Positions 26,207 through 35,905 are shown, counted from the first letter of the stretch. The stretch is 64,000 nt of DNA from Georgenia_A wangjunii (GCF_036421915.1 NZ_JAZGOM010000001.1); one strand, 5' to 3'. Made by a program: numbers and translations. The notes: generated from the letters alone by a model not told the origin.

Positions 26207-26212
26207 TACTGT
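26207..26212 (+). promoter_or_regulatory. -10 box TACTGT for the small membrane protein and possibly moeA
   Basis: TACTGT fits TANNNT; the start would be near 26219, giving a leader of about 22-28 nt that contains GGGAGG before the start codon. Confidence 0.4.
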
Positions 26213-26240
26213 CAGACGAGATGCCGAGACGGGAGGACTG

Positions 26241-26465
26241 GTGCCGATGGCCAGGCGCGAGAGGAAGCTGGTCTGGTGGGGATACCTCATCGCGGGCGTC
26301 GTCCTGATCGCCATGGGGCTGTACATCCTGCAGGTCGCTCCTGACTCCAGCTCCGACGTCTGGAGGAGGCGGGGGTTGGTGGTGGGCTGGATGACCCTCG
26401 TCCTCAGCCCCCTCTTCTTCGTATACGGGATCTCGCTCAAGGTTCGTGGCAGGAGCCACGGGTGA
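26241..26465 (+). CDS. Small two-helix membrane protein
   Basis: A 74-residue protein with a basic N-terminus, two TM helices (LIAGVVLIAMGLYILQV and VVGWMTLVLSPLFFVYGISL) and a basic C-terminus. No known family. GTG 26241 is 4 nt and ATG 26247 is 10 nt after GGGAGG, so the start is uncertain by two residues. It lies 31 bp upstream of moeA on the same strand. Confidence 0.65.
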   Translation: MPMARRERKLVWWGYLIAGVVLIAMGLYILQVAPDSSSDVWRRRGLVVGWMTLVLSPLFFVYGISLKVRGRSHG

Positions 26466-26496
26466 CGCGAGACGGGGCGAGGGCTGGAAAGAGCCG

Positions 26497-27759
26497 ATGA
26501 TCACCGTCGAGCAGTACATCGACCGCGTCCTCGCTGGTGTGCGGCCGCTGACCCCGCACCGGGTCGCACTGGCTGACGCGCACGGGTGCGTCCTCGCTGA
26601 GGACGTCGTCGCCAGGCTCGCCGTCCCGCCCTTCGACAACTCCGCCATGGACGGGTACGCCGTCCGCGCGGCCGACGTCGCTGCCGCGGCCGACCGCCCC
26701 GTCCGGCTCCCCGTCACCGCGGACGTCCCGGCCGGCGCCACCGGAGCCGTCACGGTCGAGCCCGGCACGGCCGTGCGCGTCATGACGGGGGCGCCGGTGC
26801 CGGCTGGCGCGGACGCCGTCGTGCCCGTCGAGCACACCGACCAACCAGCCGGTCCCGGGGCGGGCAAGGCCCTGCCGGCCGTCGTCGAGATCCGCACCGC
26901 CCCGAGCCCCGGACGCCACGTGCGCCGGCGGGGCGACGACGTCGCGCCCGGTGCGACGGTCCTGCGGGCCGGGACGCGGCTCGGCGCCCAGCACCTCTCG
27001 GCGGCGGCGTCGGCCGGCCACGGTGACGTGCTCGTCCACCCCCGCGTCCGCGTCGGCGTCCTCGCCACGGGCGCCGAGCTCGTCCCCCCGGGCGCGCCCC
27101 TCGCGCACGGGCAGATCCCCGACTCCAACAGCACGCTCGTCCTCGGCCTCGTCCGCGAAGCGGGCGCCGTCCCCGTCCCCCTCGGTGTCGCCGACGACGA
27201 GCCGGAGAGCCTGCGCCAGGTCCTCGCGGCCGGCCTCACCGGCGTCGACGCCGTCATCACGACCGGCGGCGTGAGCGCGGGGGCGTACGACGTCGTCAAG
27301 GAGGTCCTCGAGCCGCTCGGCGACGTCGCCTTCACCGCCGTCGCCATGCAGCCGGGCAAGCCGCAGGGCTTCGGCGTCCTCGCCGCCCCGGACGGCCGCG
27401 CGGTCCCGATCTTCTGCCTGCCGGGGAACCCCGTGTCCGTCTACGTCAGCGTCCACGTCCTCGTCCGGCCGGCGCTCACCCGCATGGCCGGGACTCGCGC
27501 CCCGGAACGAACCCTTCCCGCCGTCGCCGCAGTGGGCTGGGGTTGCCCGCCGGGACGGCGGCAGTACATCCCGGTCGTCCTCGAACCGCGGGAGGACCCC
27601 GCCGGAGCGGTGACCCTCCACGTGCGCCCCGCGGCCCCGGGCGGCTCGGGCTCCCACCTCGTCGCCTCCCTCGCGCGGGCGGAGGCGCTCGCCGTCGTCG
27701 AGGCGGACGTGCCCGCCGTCGCGGCGGGCGACGCCGTCCGCGTCATGATGGTCCCGTGA
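26497..27759 (+). CDS. moeA: Molybdopterin molybdotransferase MoeA
   Basis: Inserts molybdate into adenylated molybdopterin. The 420-residue protein has all core motifs: PPFDNSAMDGYAV, MTGAPVPAGADAVVPVE, the domain III loop GVLATGAELVPPG with DSNS, TTGGVSAGAYD, QPGKPQG and CLPGNPVS. ATG at 26497 follows GGAAAGAG. It is the first of a three-gene set with moaC (GTGA overlap) and mobA. Confidence 0.95.
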   Translation: MITVEQYIDRVLAGVRPLTPHRVALADAHGCVLAEDVVARLAVPPFDNSAMDGYAVRAADVAAAADRPVRLPVTADVPAGATGAVTVEPGTAVRVMTGAPVPAGADAVVPVEHTDQPAGPGAGKALPAVVEIRTAPSPGRHVRRRGDDVAPGATVLRAGTRLGAQHLSAAASAGHGDVLVHPRVRVGVLATGAELVPPGAPLAHGQIPDSNSTLVLGLVREAGAVPVPLGVADDEPESLRQVLAAGLTGVDAVITTGGVSAGAYDVVKEVLEPLGDVAFTAVAMQPGKPQGFGVLAAPDGRAVPIFCLPGNPVSVYVSVHVLVRPALTRMAGTRAPERTLPAVAAVGWGCPPGRRQYIPVVLEPREDPAGAVTLHVRPAAPGGSGSHLVASLARAEALAVVEADVPAVAAGDAVRVMMVP

Positions 27760-28244
27760 GCACTCCGGAGCAGCCCTTCACCCATCTCGACGACGCGGGC
27801 CACGCCCGTATGGTCGACGTCACGGGCAAGACCCCCACCGTGCGCGAGGCCGTCGCCACGGGCGAGGTCACGTGCAGCCCGACCGTCATGGACGCGCTGC
27901 GCTCCGGCACCGTCCCCAAGGGCGACGTCCTCGCCGTCGCGCGCGTCGCCGGCATCGCCGCCGTCAAGAAGACGCCCGACCTCCTCCCCCTCGCCCACGT
28001 CATCGGCGTGCACGGCGCCGTCGTCGACCTCGAGCTCGCCGAGGACCGCGTCCTCATCAGGGCGACCGTCCGCACCGCCGACCGCACGGGGGTGGAGATG
28101 GAGGCGCTCACGGCCGTCGCCGTCGCCGGGCTCGCCGTCGTCGACATGGTCAAGGGCGTCGACCGGTCGGCGGAGATCGGCCGCGTGCGCGTCGTCGCCA
28201 AGTCCGGCGGGCGCTCCGGCGACTGGCACCGCCCAGCGGACTGA
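27756..28244 (+). CDS. moaC: Cyclic pyranopterin monophosphate synthase MoaC
   Basis: Converts 3',8-cyclo-GTP to cPMP, the step after MoaA. The 162-residue protein has FTHLDDAGHARMVDV at its start, a KKTPDLLPLAHVI block (the usual LIPLCH substrate motif, here LLPLAH), MEALTAVAVAGLAVVDMVK and the C-terminal KSGGRSG. The Cys-to-Ala change in LLPLAH is notable but occurs next to the conserved His. Starts at a GTG overlapping the moeA stop. Confidence 0.94.
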   Translation: MSTPEQPFTHLDDAGHARMVDVTGKTPTVREAVATGEVTCSPTVMDALRSGTVPKGDVLAVARVAGIAAVKKTPDLLPLAHVIGVHGAVVDLELAEDRVLIRATVRTADRTGVEMEALTAVAVAGLAVVDMVKGVDRSAEIGRVRVVAKSGGRSGDWHRPAD

Positions 28245-28252
28245 GCGGTGCC

Positions 28253-28921
28253 ATGACCGTCGCCGCCGAACCCGCCGACGCGCCCTTCGACGCCGTCGTC
28301 CTGGCCGGTGGCACGGCGCGCCGCCTCGGGGGCGCGTCGAAGCCGGACGTCGAGCTCAGCGGGAGGCGCCTCCTCGACCACGCGCTCGACGCCACCGCCG
28401 GGGCGCGCCGCACCGTCGTCGTCGCGCCCGCGTCGGTCGCGGTGCCGCCGGGCGTCCTGCGGACCCTCGAGGACCCACCCCACGGCGGGCCGGTCGCGGG
28501 GATCGCCGCCGGGCTCGACGCGCTGGAGAGCGCCGGCACCACGGACGGCGGCGCCCCCGCCCCCGCCCCGCTCCCAGCACTCGTGCTCGTCCTCGCGTGC
28601 GACGTGCCGGGCGCCGCTGGCGCCGTCCCGGGCCTCGTCCGTGCCGCCCTCGCCTCGCCCGGCGGTGCGTGCCTCGTCGACGCGGACGGGCGCCGGCAGT
28701 GGCTCGTCGGGGTGTACCGGCGCGCCGCCCTCCGGACCCGGCTCGCCGCGCTAGCAGGCGGGCGCGACGTCGGCGTCCGCGCACTGCTCGGTGACCTGCC
28801 GCTGGCCGAGGTCCGCGCCCGGGGCAGCGAGTCGACCGACGTCGACACGTGGTCCGACCTGGCCGCGCTCGCACGGCGGGAGGAGGCGCCCGACGACGGC
28901 AGCCCCGCCCGCACGGTATGA
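28253..28921 (+). CDS. mobA: Molybdenum cofactor guanylyltransferase (MobA-like)
   Basis: A 222-residue nucleotidyltransferase that would attach GMP to Mo-molybdopterin, forming the bis-MGD required by NarG. Motifs are the P-loop LAGGTARRLGGASKP, the PPHGGPVAGIAAGL loop, LACDVPGA for Mg2+, and DVDTWSDL near the end. It ends 154 bp before narK. Confidence 0.88.
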   Translation: MTVAAEPADAPFDAVVLAGGTARRLGGASKPDVELSGRRLLDHALDATAGARRTVVVAPASVAVPPGVLRTLEDPPHGGPVAGIAAGLDALESAGTTDGGAPAPAPLPALVLVLACDVPGAAGAVPGLVRAALASPGGACLVDADGRRQWLVGVYRRAALRTRLAALAGGRDVGVRALLGDLPLAEVRARGSESTDVDTWSDLAALARREEAPDDGSPARTV

Positions 28922-29075
28922 CGTTCAACAAAAGCGACGTGTGACGAAAATAGACATTTCGGTCATTCTTGCGTTTCCTCGCCGGTAAGGCTGGTCACGA
29001 TTCCTCGGCGCCGTTACGGTGACGAGGTCCCGCTCTTCGGAGCGATGCGCCCCGGTGGATCACGGAGGTCTCATA
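28922..29075 (+). promoter_or_regulatory. narK promoter region with AT-rich inverted repeat
   Basis: This 154-bp gap starts with the most AT-rich stretch noticed in the window (28921-28980 is 26/60 G+C). It contains TGACGAAAAT (28942-28951), a 4-nt spacer and ATTTCGGTCA (28956-28965), an inverted repeat matching at 8 of 10 positions. A -10 box TACGGT at 29015-29020 would place transcription start near 29027, with the repeat centred about 73 bp upstream. GGAGG at 29064-29068 serves narK. The regulator is unknown; an oxygen or nitrate regulator is plausible. Confidence 0.45.
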
Positions 29076-30326
29076 GTGACGGCAGCGCCCCCGCCGCCCG
29101 ACCCCTCGGTCGGCGGTGCGACAGGCCCAGGGGCGCGCCCCGCCGCCCCTGCGGGGCCCGCGACCCTCATGCTCGTCCTGGCCACGCTGGGGTTCACCAT
29201 CAACTTCTGGGCCTGGTCGCTCATCGGCCCGCTCGGGGCGACGTACCGCGCCGAGCTCGACCTGACGCCGTTCCAGGTCTCGGTCGCCGTCGCCGTCCCC
29301 GTCATCGTCGGGTCCCTCGGACGCATCCCCGTCGGCGCATTCACGGACCGTTTCGGAGCGCGCACGATGTTGCCGGCGGTGAGCGTCCTGACAATCATCC
29401 CCGCGCTCTTCGTCGGGTTCGTCGCGGACAGCTTCCCGCTGCTCGTCCTCGGCGGGTTCTTCCTCGGCCTCGGCGGCACCGCCTTCGCAGTCGGCGTCCC
29501 CTTCGTCAACGGCTGGTACGCCCCGGAGCGGCGGGGCACGGCGCTGGGCATCTTCGGGATGGGCACCGCCGGCACCGCGATCGCCGCGTTCACGACCGTC
29601 GCGATCGCCGACGCGCTCGGGCGGGCCGCCCCGTTCGTCCTCGTCAGCGTCCTCCTCGCGCTGTACGCCGTGGCCGGCCGGTTCCTCCTGCGTGACCCGG
29701 GTCCGCGCACGGCGCCCACCGGCTCGCTCGTGCGCCGCACGCTCCAGACGCTGCGCATCCCGGTGACAGGCCAGCTCGCCGTCATCTACGCGATGGGGTT
29801 CGGTGGCTTCGTCGCGTTCAGCGTCTACCTGCCCACCTACCTCGTCAACGCCTACGGGTTGAGCGCCGGCGACGCCGCCCTCCGCACGGCCGGGTTCGTC
29901 GTCCTCGCCGTCGTTGCGCGGCCCGTCGGCGGGATGGTCTCCGACCGGTGGCACCCGGTACCCGTGCTGACGATCTGCTTCCTCACCGCCGGGGTGATGG
30001 CCGCCCTCGCCTCGCTCCAGCTCGAGCTGCTCCCCGCCGGCACGGTCGCCTTCCTCGGCCTCGCCGCGACGCTCGGCGCCGCGTCGGGCGCGTGCTTCGC
30101 GCTCGTGGCGAAGGTGGCGCCCGCAGGCCAGGTGGGCTCGGTCACGGGGATCGTCGGCGCCGCGGGCGGCCTCGGCGGCTTCTTCCCGCCCCTCGTCATG
30201 GGCGCCGTCTACGGCGCGACCGGCGCGTACACGCTCGGGCTCATCCTCCTGGCACTGTCCGCGCTCGGTGTCGCCGCGTTCACGTGGTGGCCCGTGCGCC
30301 GCGCCTCCCAGGGGGCCACCCACTGA
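29076..30326 (+). CDS. narK: Nitrate/nitrite transporter of the NarK (MFS) family
   Basis: A 416-residue, 12-helix major facilitator. It has the NNP signature regions GFFLGLGGTAFAVGVPFVNGW (with PERRGTALGIFGMG after it) and GAAGGLGGFFPPLVMG, the glycine-rich nitrate signatures of NarK helices 5 and 11. Imports nitrate and/or exports nitrite across the cytoplasmic membrane. GTG at 29076 is chosen because GGAGG lies 7 nt upstream; longer in-frame extension lacks a signal. The narG gene begins 74 bp downstream. Confidence 0.93.
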   Translation: MTAAPPPPDPSVGGATGPGARPAAPAGPATLMLVLATLGFTINFWAWSLIGPLGATYRAELDLTPFQVSVAVAVPVIVGSLGRIPVGAFTDRFGARTMLPAVSVLTIIPALFVGFVADSFPLLVLGGFFLGLGGTAFAVGVPFVNGWYAPERRGTALGIFGMGTAGTAIAAFTTVAIADALGRAAPFVLVSVLLALYAVAGRFLLRDPGPRTAPTGSLVRRTLQTLRIPVTGQLAVIYAMGFGGFVAFSVYLPTYLVNAYGLSAGDAALRTAGFVVLAVVARPVGGMVSDRWHPVPVLTICFLTAGVMAALASLQLELLPAGTVAFLGLAATLGAASGACFALVAKVAPAGQVGSVTGIVGAAGGLGGFFPPLVMGAVYGATGAYTLGLILLALSALGVAAFTWWPVRRASQGATH

Positions 30327-30399
30327 TCCCTCCCCCGGCGCAGCGCCACCGACCGTGAGACCAGCGACACCCGCGTTCCAGCGAAGGGACTTCTCGGAC

Positions 30400-33300
30400 A
30401 TGACCATCGACCCACCGAAGGAACGGACGGCGGCGGGCCCACAGGACCCCAGCACCGACGGCGGCGTCGTCGAGGCGCTGCTGAGGATGCGCCGGTTCCT
30501 CAAGCCGACGGAGGTCTCGCAGGACCTGCGCACGCTCCACCAGATCGGCGGGCGCGACGCGGACACCTTCTACCGGGACCGGTGGAGCCACGACAAGGTC
30601 GTGCGGTCCACCCACGGCGTCAACTGCACCGGGTCCTGCTCGTGGAAGGTCTACGTCAAGGACGGGATCATCACGTGGGAGTCGCAGCAGACCGACTACC
30701 CCTCCGTCGGCCCGGACCGCCCCGAGTACGAGCCCCGCGGCTGCCCCCGCGGCGCGGCCTTCTCCTGGTACACGTACTCCCCGACGCGGGTGCGCTTCCC
30801 CTACGTGCGCGGCGTCCTGCTCGAGATGTACCGCGAGGCCAAGCGCCGGCTCGGTGACCCGGTGCTCGCGTGGGCCGACGTCGTCTCCGACCCGGAGCGC
30901 TCCCGCCGGTACAAGGCCGCCCGCGGCAAGGGCGGGCTCGTCCGGGCCACGTGGGAGGAGGCCACCGAGATCGTCGCCGCCGCCCACGTCCACACCATCA
31001 AGGACCACGGCCCGGACCGGGTGGCCGGCTTCTCCCCCATCCCGGCGATGTCGATGGTCTCCCACGCGGCGGGATCGCGGTTCTACTCCCTCATCGGCGC
31101 CCCGATGCTCTCGTTCTACGACTGGTACGCGGACCTGCCCGTCGCCTCGCCGCAGGTCTTCGGCGACCAGACCGACGTGCCCGAGTCCGGCGACTGGTGG
31201 GACGCCGGGTACCTCGTCATGTGGGGCTCGAACGTCCCCGTCACCCGCACCCCGGACGCCCACTGGATGACCGAGGCCCGCTACCGCGGCCAGAAGGTCG
31301 TGGTCGTCTCCCCCGACTACGCGGACAACGTCAAGTTCGCCGACGAGTGGCTCGCCGCCCACCCGGGCACCGACGGTGCCCTCGCCATGGCCATGGGTCA
31401 CGTGACGCTCAAGGAGTTCTTCGTCGACCGCGCCGTCCCGTACTTCACCGACTACGTCAAGAAGTTCACCGACCTGCCGTTCCTCGTGCGCCTCGACGAG
31501 GCCGACGGCGGGTACGTCCCGGGCAAGTTCCTCACGGCCGCGGACCTCGGGGACTCGAGCGAGCACGCGGAGTTCAAGACGGTCCTCCTCGACGCGAAGG
31601 ACGGCGCACCGGTCGTCCCCAACGGCTCGCTCGGCTTCCGGTTCGGGAAGAAGGGCGAGGGGAGGTGGAACCTCGACCTCGACGGCGTCGACCCGGCCCT
31701 CACGCTCTACGGCGGCGCCGGGACCGAGGCGGTACCGCTGAGCCTGCCGCGCTTCGACGCCCCGGACGGGCACGCGGAGGTCGCGCACCGCGGCGTCCCG
31801 GCCCAGCGGGTGGGCGGGCACCTCGTCACGACGGTCTTCGACCTCCTCCTCGCGCAGTACAGCGTCGGCCGCGCGGGTCTGCCCGGGCAGTGGCCCACGG
31901 GCTACGACGACGCGAGCCAGCCCTGCACGCCCGCCTGGCAGGAGACCATCACCGGCGTCCCCGCGGCCAAGGCGGAGCGCATCGGCCGTGAGTTCGCGGC
32001 CAACGCCGAGGAGTCCCGCGGACGCTCGATGATCCTCATGGGCGCCGGTACGAATCACTGGTTCCACTCCGACACGATCTACCGGGCGTTCCTCACCCTG
32101 ACGACGATCACCGGCTGCCAGGGCGTCAACGGCGGCGGCTGGGCGCACTACGTCGGTCAGGAGAAGGTGCGGCCGATCACCGGGTTCACGCAGATCGCCA
32201 ACGGGCTCGACTGGTCCCGCCCGCCGCGGCACATGACGCAGACCGCCTACTGGTACCTCCACACCGACCAGTACCGCTACGACGCGTTCGGTGCGGACAC
32301 CCTGTCCTCGGCGCAGGGCGACGGCCGGTTCGCCGGGAAGAGCACCGCGGACGTCCTCGCCCAGGCCTCGCGCATGGGCTGGACGCCGTCGTACCCGACG
32401 TTCGACCGCAACCCGCTCGACCTCGCGGACGAGGCGGACGCCGCCGGGGTCAGCGTCGAGGAGCACATCCCCGCCGAGCTCAAGGCGGGCCGCCTGCGGT
32501 TCGCCGGCGAGGATCCGGACGCCCCGGAGAACTTCCCCCGGGTGCTGACGGTGTGGCGGGCGAACCTCCTCGGCAGCTCGGGCAAGGGCAACGAGTACTT
32601 CCTCAAGCACCTCCTCGGCACGGACGCCTCCGTCCGGGCCACCGAGGCCCCGCCCGAGGCGAGACCCACGGACGTCGTCTGGCGCGAGGAGGCCCCCACG
32701 GGCAAGCTCGACCTGCTCCTCTCGCTCGACTTCCGCATGACGAGCACGACGATCTTCTCCGACGTCGTGCTCCCCGCCGCCACCTGGTACGAGAAGCACG
32801 ACCTCAACACGACGGACATGCACCCGTTCGTCAACTCGTTCTCCCCGGCGATCTCACCGCCGTGGCAGACCCGGACGGACTTCGACGCGTTCGCCGGCAT
32901 CGCCAAGCGCTTCAGCGAGCTGGCGGCAGGCCACCTCGGCACGCGCCGCGACGTCGTCGCGAGCCCGCTCGCCCACGACACGCCCGACGAGATGGCGAAC
33001 CCGAGCGGGCGCGCCCTCGACTGGAAGGCCGGTGAGTGCGAGCCCGTCCCGGGCAAGACCATGCCCAAGCTCGCCGTCGTCGAGCGGGACTACACCGCCG
33101 TCGCCGCGAAGATGGAGGCACTCGGGCCGCTCGTCGACACCCTCGGCCTGACGACGAAGGGCGTGACCTTCGAGGTGGCGCGCGAGGTGGACTACCTCGG
33201 CCGCAAGAACGGCCGGGTCCGCGGGGGCGTCGCCGACGGCCGGCCCTCCCTGCGGCGCGACGTCGACGTGTGCGAGGCGATCCTCGCCCTGTCCGGCACG

Positions 33301-34119
33301 ACCAACGGGCACCTCGCCACCCAGGGCTTCCACACCCTCGAGAAGCGCACCGGCGTCGAGCTCGCGGACCTGGCCGCAGAGAGCGAGGGCAAGCAGGTGA
33401 CGTTCCGCGACACGCAGAACGCCCCGACAACGGTCATCACCTCACCGGAGTGGTCCGGCTCGGAGAGCGGCGGGCGCCGCTACTCCCCCTTCACCATCAA
33501 CGTCGAGCGGCTCAAGCCCTGGCACACCCTCACCGGGCGCCAGCACTTCTTCCTCGACCACGACTGGATGGCGGAGATCGGGGAGTGCCTGCCGGTCTTC
33601 CGGCCGCCGCTCAACATGCCGGCCCTCTTCGGCGAGCCGACGATCGGCAGCACCGGTGAGCTCGGCATCACCGTGCGGTACCTGACCCCGCACAACAAGT
33701 GGTCGATCCACTCGGAGTACCAGGACAACCTGCTCATGCTCAGCCTGTCCCGCGGCGGGCCGACGATCTGGATGAGCGACCGGGACGCCGGCAAGGTCGG
33801 CATCAGGGACAACGACTGGATCGAGGCGGTCAACCGCAACGGCGTCGTCGTCGCCCGCGCGATCGTCTCCCACCGCATGCCCGAGGGGACGGCGTACATG
33901 TACCACGCGCAGGACCGCCTCATCGACGTGCCCCGGTCGGAGACGTCGGGCAAGCGCGGCGGCATCCACAACTCGCTGACCCGGCTCCTCATCAAGCCGA
34001 GCCACCTCATCGGGGGCTACGCCCAGCTCAGCTACGCGTTCAACTACATCGGCCCGACGGGCAACCAGCGCGACGAGGTCACGATGATCCGCCGCCGCTC
34101 CCAGGAGGTGGAGTACTGA
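30400..34119 (+). CDS. narG: Respiratory nitrate reductase alpha subunit NarG
   Basis: The 1239-residue catalytic subunit reduces nitrate to nitrite at a Mo-bisMGD centre on the cytoplasmic face. The FS0 [4Fe-4S] ligands are His72, Cys76 and Cys80 in HGVNCTGSC, and the Cys of RGCPRGA. The Mo-binding Asp region is SFYDWYADLPVASPQ (about 238-252), with QTDVPESGDWW following. MGAGTNHWFHSD, LGSSGKGNEYFLKHLLGT, ATWYEKHDLNTTDMHPF and YMYHAQDR all match E. coli NarG closely. No twin-arginine signal, as expected. ATG at 30400 after GAAGGGA. Confidence 0.97.
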   Translation: MTIDPPKERTAAGPQDPSTDGGVVEALLRMRRFLKPTEVSQDLRTLHQIGGRDADTFYRDRWSHDKVVRSTHGVNCTGSCSWKVYVKDGIITWESQQTDYPSVGPDRPEYEPRGCPRGAAFSWYTYSPTRVRFPYVRGVLLEMYREAKRRLGDPVLAWADVVSDPERSRRYKAARGKGGLVRATWEEATEIVAAAHVHTIKDHGPDRVAGFSPIPAMSMVSHAAGSRFYSLIGAPMLSFYDWYADLPVASPQVFGDQTDVPESGDWWDAGYLVMWGSNVPVTRTPDAHWMTEARYRGQKVVVVSPDYADNVKFADEWLAAHPGTDGALAMAMGHVTLKEFFVDRAVPYFTDYVKKFTDLPFLVRLDEADGGYVPGKFLTAADLGDSSEHAEFKTVLLDAKDGAPVVPNGSLGFRFGKKGEGRWNLDLDGVDPALTLYGGAGTEAVPLSLPRFDAPDGHAEVAHRGVPAQRVGGHLVTTVFDLLLAQYSVGRAGLPGQWPTGYDDASQPCTPAWQETITGVPAAKAERIGREFAANAEESRGRSMILMGAGTNHWFHSDTIYRAFLTLTTITGCQGVNGGGWAHYVGQEKVRPITGFTQIANGLDWSRPPRHMTQTAYWYLHTDQYRYDAFGADTLSSAQGDGRFAGKSTADVLAQASRMGWTPSYPTFDRNPLDLADEADAAGVSVEEHIPAELKAGRLRFAGEDPDAPENFPRVLTVWRANLLGSSGKGNEYFLKHLLGTDASVRATEAPPEARPTDVVWREEAPTGKLDLLLSLDFRMTSTTIFSDVVLPAATWYEKHDLNTTDMHPFVNSFSPAISPPWQTRTDFDAFAGIAKRFSELAAGHLGTRRDVVASPLAHDTPDEMANPSGRALDWKAGECEPVPGKTMPKLAVVERDYTAVAAKMEALGPLVDTLGLTTKGVTFEVAREVDYLGRKNGRVRGGVADGRPSLRRDVDVCEAILALSGTTNGHLATQGFHTLEKRTGVELADLAAESEGKQVTFRDTQNAPTTVITSPEWSGSESGGRRYSPFTINVERLKPWHTLTGRQHFFLDHDWMAEIGECLPVFRPPLNMPALFGEPTIGSTGELGITVRYLTPHNKWSIHSEYQDNLLMLSLSRGGPTIWMSDRDAGKVGIRDNDWIEAVNRNGVVVARAIVSHRMPEGTAYMYHAQDRLIDVPRSETSGKRGGIHNSLTRLLIKPSHLIGGYAQLSYAFNYIGPTGNQRDEVTMIRRRSQEVEY

Positions 34120-34186
34120 TGGCACGACGGCCTGCGGGCGCCGCAGCGGACCGGGCGCGGGACGAGCAGAGAAGGGACGTGGGGGC

Positions 34187-35905
34187 ATGAAGGTCATGGC
34201 GCAGATGTCGATGGTCATGAACCTCGACAAGTGCATCGGGTGCCACACGTGCTCGGTCACGTGCAAGCAGGCGTGGACGAACCGGACCGGCACGGAGTAC
34301 GTGTGGTTCAACAACGTCGAGACGCGGCCCGGGCAGGGCTACCCGCGCACGTACGAGGACCAGGAGGAGTGGCAGGGCGGCTGGGAGGTCAACCGCCGGG
34401 GCCGGCTCAAGCTCAAGCAGGGCGGGCGCCTCAAGAACCTCGCGACGATCTTCGCGAGCCCGAAGATGCCGTCGATGGACGACTACTACGAGCCGTGGAC
34501 GTACGACTACGAGAACCTCACGAACGCCCCGCTGCAGGAGCACACGCCGGTGGCCCGGCCGAAGTCCCTCATCAGCGGCGAGGACACGGCGATCCGGTGG
34601 AGCGCGAACTGGGACGACGACCTCGCGGGGTCGATGGAGATCGTCCCGGGCGACCCGGTCCTCAAGCAGGTCTCGGACAAGGTCAAGCTCGAGTTCGAGC
34701 AGACGTTCATGTTCTACCTGCCCCGCATCTGCGAGCACTGCCTCAACCCGTCCTGTGCCGCCTCCTGCCCGTCCGGCGCGATCTATAAGCGCGCCGAGGA
34801 CGGCATCGTGCTCGTCGACCAGGACGCGTGCCGCGGCTGGCGCAAGTGCGTGACCGGCTGCCCGTACAAGAAGGTCTACTTCAACCACCGCACCGGCAAG
34901 GCCGAGAAGTGCACGTTCTGCTTCCCGCGCATCGAGGTGGGCCTGCCGACGATCTGCTCAGAGACGTGCGTGGGCCGGTTGCGCTACATCGGCCTCGTCC
35001 TCTACGACGCGGACCGCGTCCTCGAGGCGGCCAGCGTCACGGACGAGCGCGAGCTCCTCGCCGCGCAGCGCCGTGTCTTCCTCGACCCCCACGACCCGGA
35101 GGTCATGGCCGCCGCCGAGGCGGCCGGGATCCCGCACGACTGGGTCGAGGCCGCGCAGCGCTCCCCGATCTGGCGCCTCATCAACGACTACGAGGTGGCC
35201 CTGCCGCTGCACCCCGAGTACCGGACCATGCCGATGGTCTGGTACATCCCGCCGCTGTCCCCGGTGGTCGACGTCGTGGCGGAGACGGGGGAGGACTCCG
35301 AGGACAAGCACAACCTCTTCGCCGCGATCGACACCCTGCGCATCCCCGTGGAGTACCTCGCCGAGCTGTTCACGGCCGGCGACACCGTCCCCGTCACCGC
35401 GGTGCTCAAGCGCCTCGCGGCCATGCGCTCCTTCATGCGGGACATCAACATGGGCCGCGAGGCGGACGCCTCCATCGCCGAGGCCGTGGGCATGGACGCG
35501 GACTCGATGTACGAGATGTACCGCCTCCTCGCCATCGCGAAGTACGAGGAGCGGTACGTCATCCCACCGGCGCACGCCGAGCAGGCCCACGGCCTCGAGG
35601 AGCTCGCCACCGAGTGCAGCCTCGACTACGAGGGCGGCCCGCGCATGGGCGGGTCGGGACCGTTCGGCGAGGGCTCGGGTGGGGTGACGCCGATCGCGGT
35701 GGAGAACTTCCACATGCTCAAGCAGCGCCAGACCGGGGAGTTCCCCACCGACCCGGGCGACAAGACCCGCCGGGTCAACCTCCTCAACTGGGACGGCAAG
35801 GGCGCGCCGGAGGGGCTCTTCCCCGCCAAGCCGGGCAGCGAGCGCGGGGCGCCCGAGCTCATGGAGGGCACCGACCCCGCCGGCGAGACGGAGCCGAGGC
35901 CGTGA
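34187..35905 (+). CDS. narH: Respiratory nitrate reductase beta subunit NarH
   Basis: A 572-residue iron-sulfur subunit that passes electrons from NarI to NarG. Four Cys groups: CIGCHTCSVTC, CEHCLNPSCAASC, CRGWRKCVTGC (Trp in the second position, marking the [3Fe-4S] cluster) and CTFCFPR followed by CSETC. A C-terminal extension ending in Pro/Glu-rich sequence makes it longer than E. coli NarH (about 510 residues). ATG at 34187, 67 bp after narG; its stop overlaps the narJ GTG. Confidence 0.97.
   Translation: MKVMAQMSMVMNLDKCIGCHTCSVTCKQAWTNRTGTEYVWFNNVETRPGQGYPRTYEDQEEWQGGWEVNRRGRLKLKQGGRLKNLATIFASPKMPSMDDYYEPWTYDYENLTNAPLQEHTPVARPKSLISGEDTAIRWSANWDDDLAGSMEIVPGDPVLKQVSDKVKLEFEQTFMFYLPRICEHCLNPSCAASCPSGAIYKRAEDGIVLVDQDACRGWRKCVTGCPYKKVYFNHRTGKAEKCTFCFPRIEVGLPTICSETCVGRLRYIGLVLYDADRVLEAASVTDERELLAAQRRVFLDPHDPEVMAAAEAAGIPHDWVEAAQRSPIWRLINDYEVALPLHPEYRTMPMVWYIPPLSPVVDVVAETGEDSEDKHNLFAAIDTLRIPVEYLAELFTAGDTVPVTAVLKRLAAMRSFMRDINMGREADASIAEAVGMDADSMYEMYRLLAIAKYEERYVIPPAHAEQAHGLEELATECSLDYEGGPRMGGSGPFGEGSGGVTPIAVENFHMLKQRQTGEFPTDPGDKTRRVNLLNWDGKGAPEGLFPAKPGSERGAPELMEGTDPAGETEPRP

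Noticed and set aside
30280..32823. 847-codon minus-strand frame opposite narG
   Set aside because: It mirrors the codon bias of narG; composition is Val/Gly/Glu/Arg-rich with no recognisable domain.
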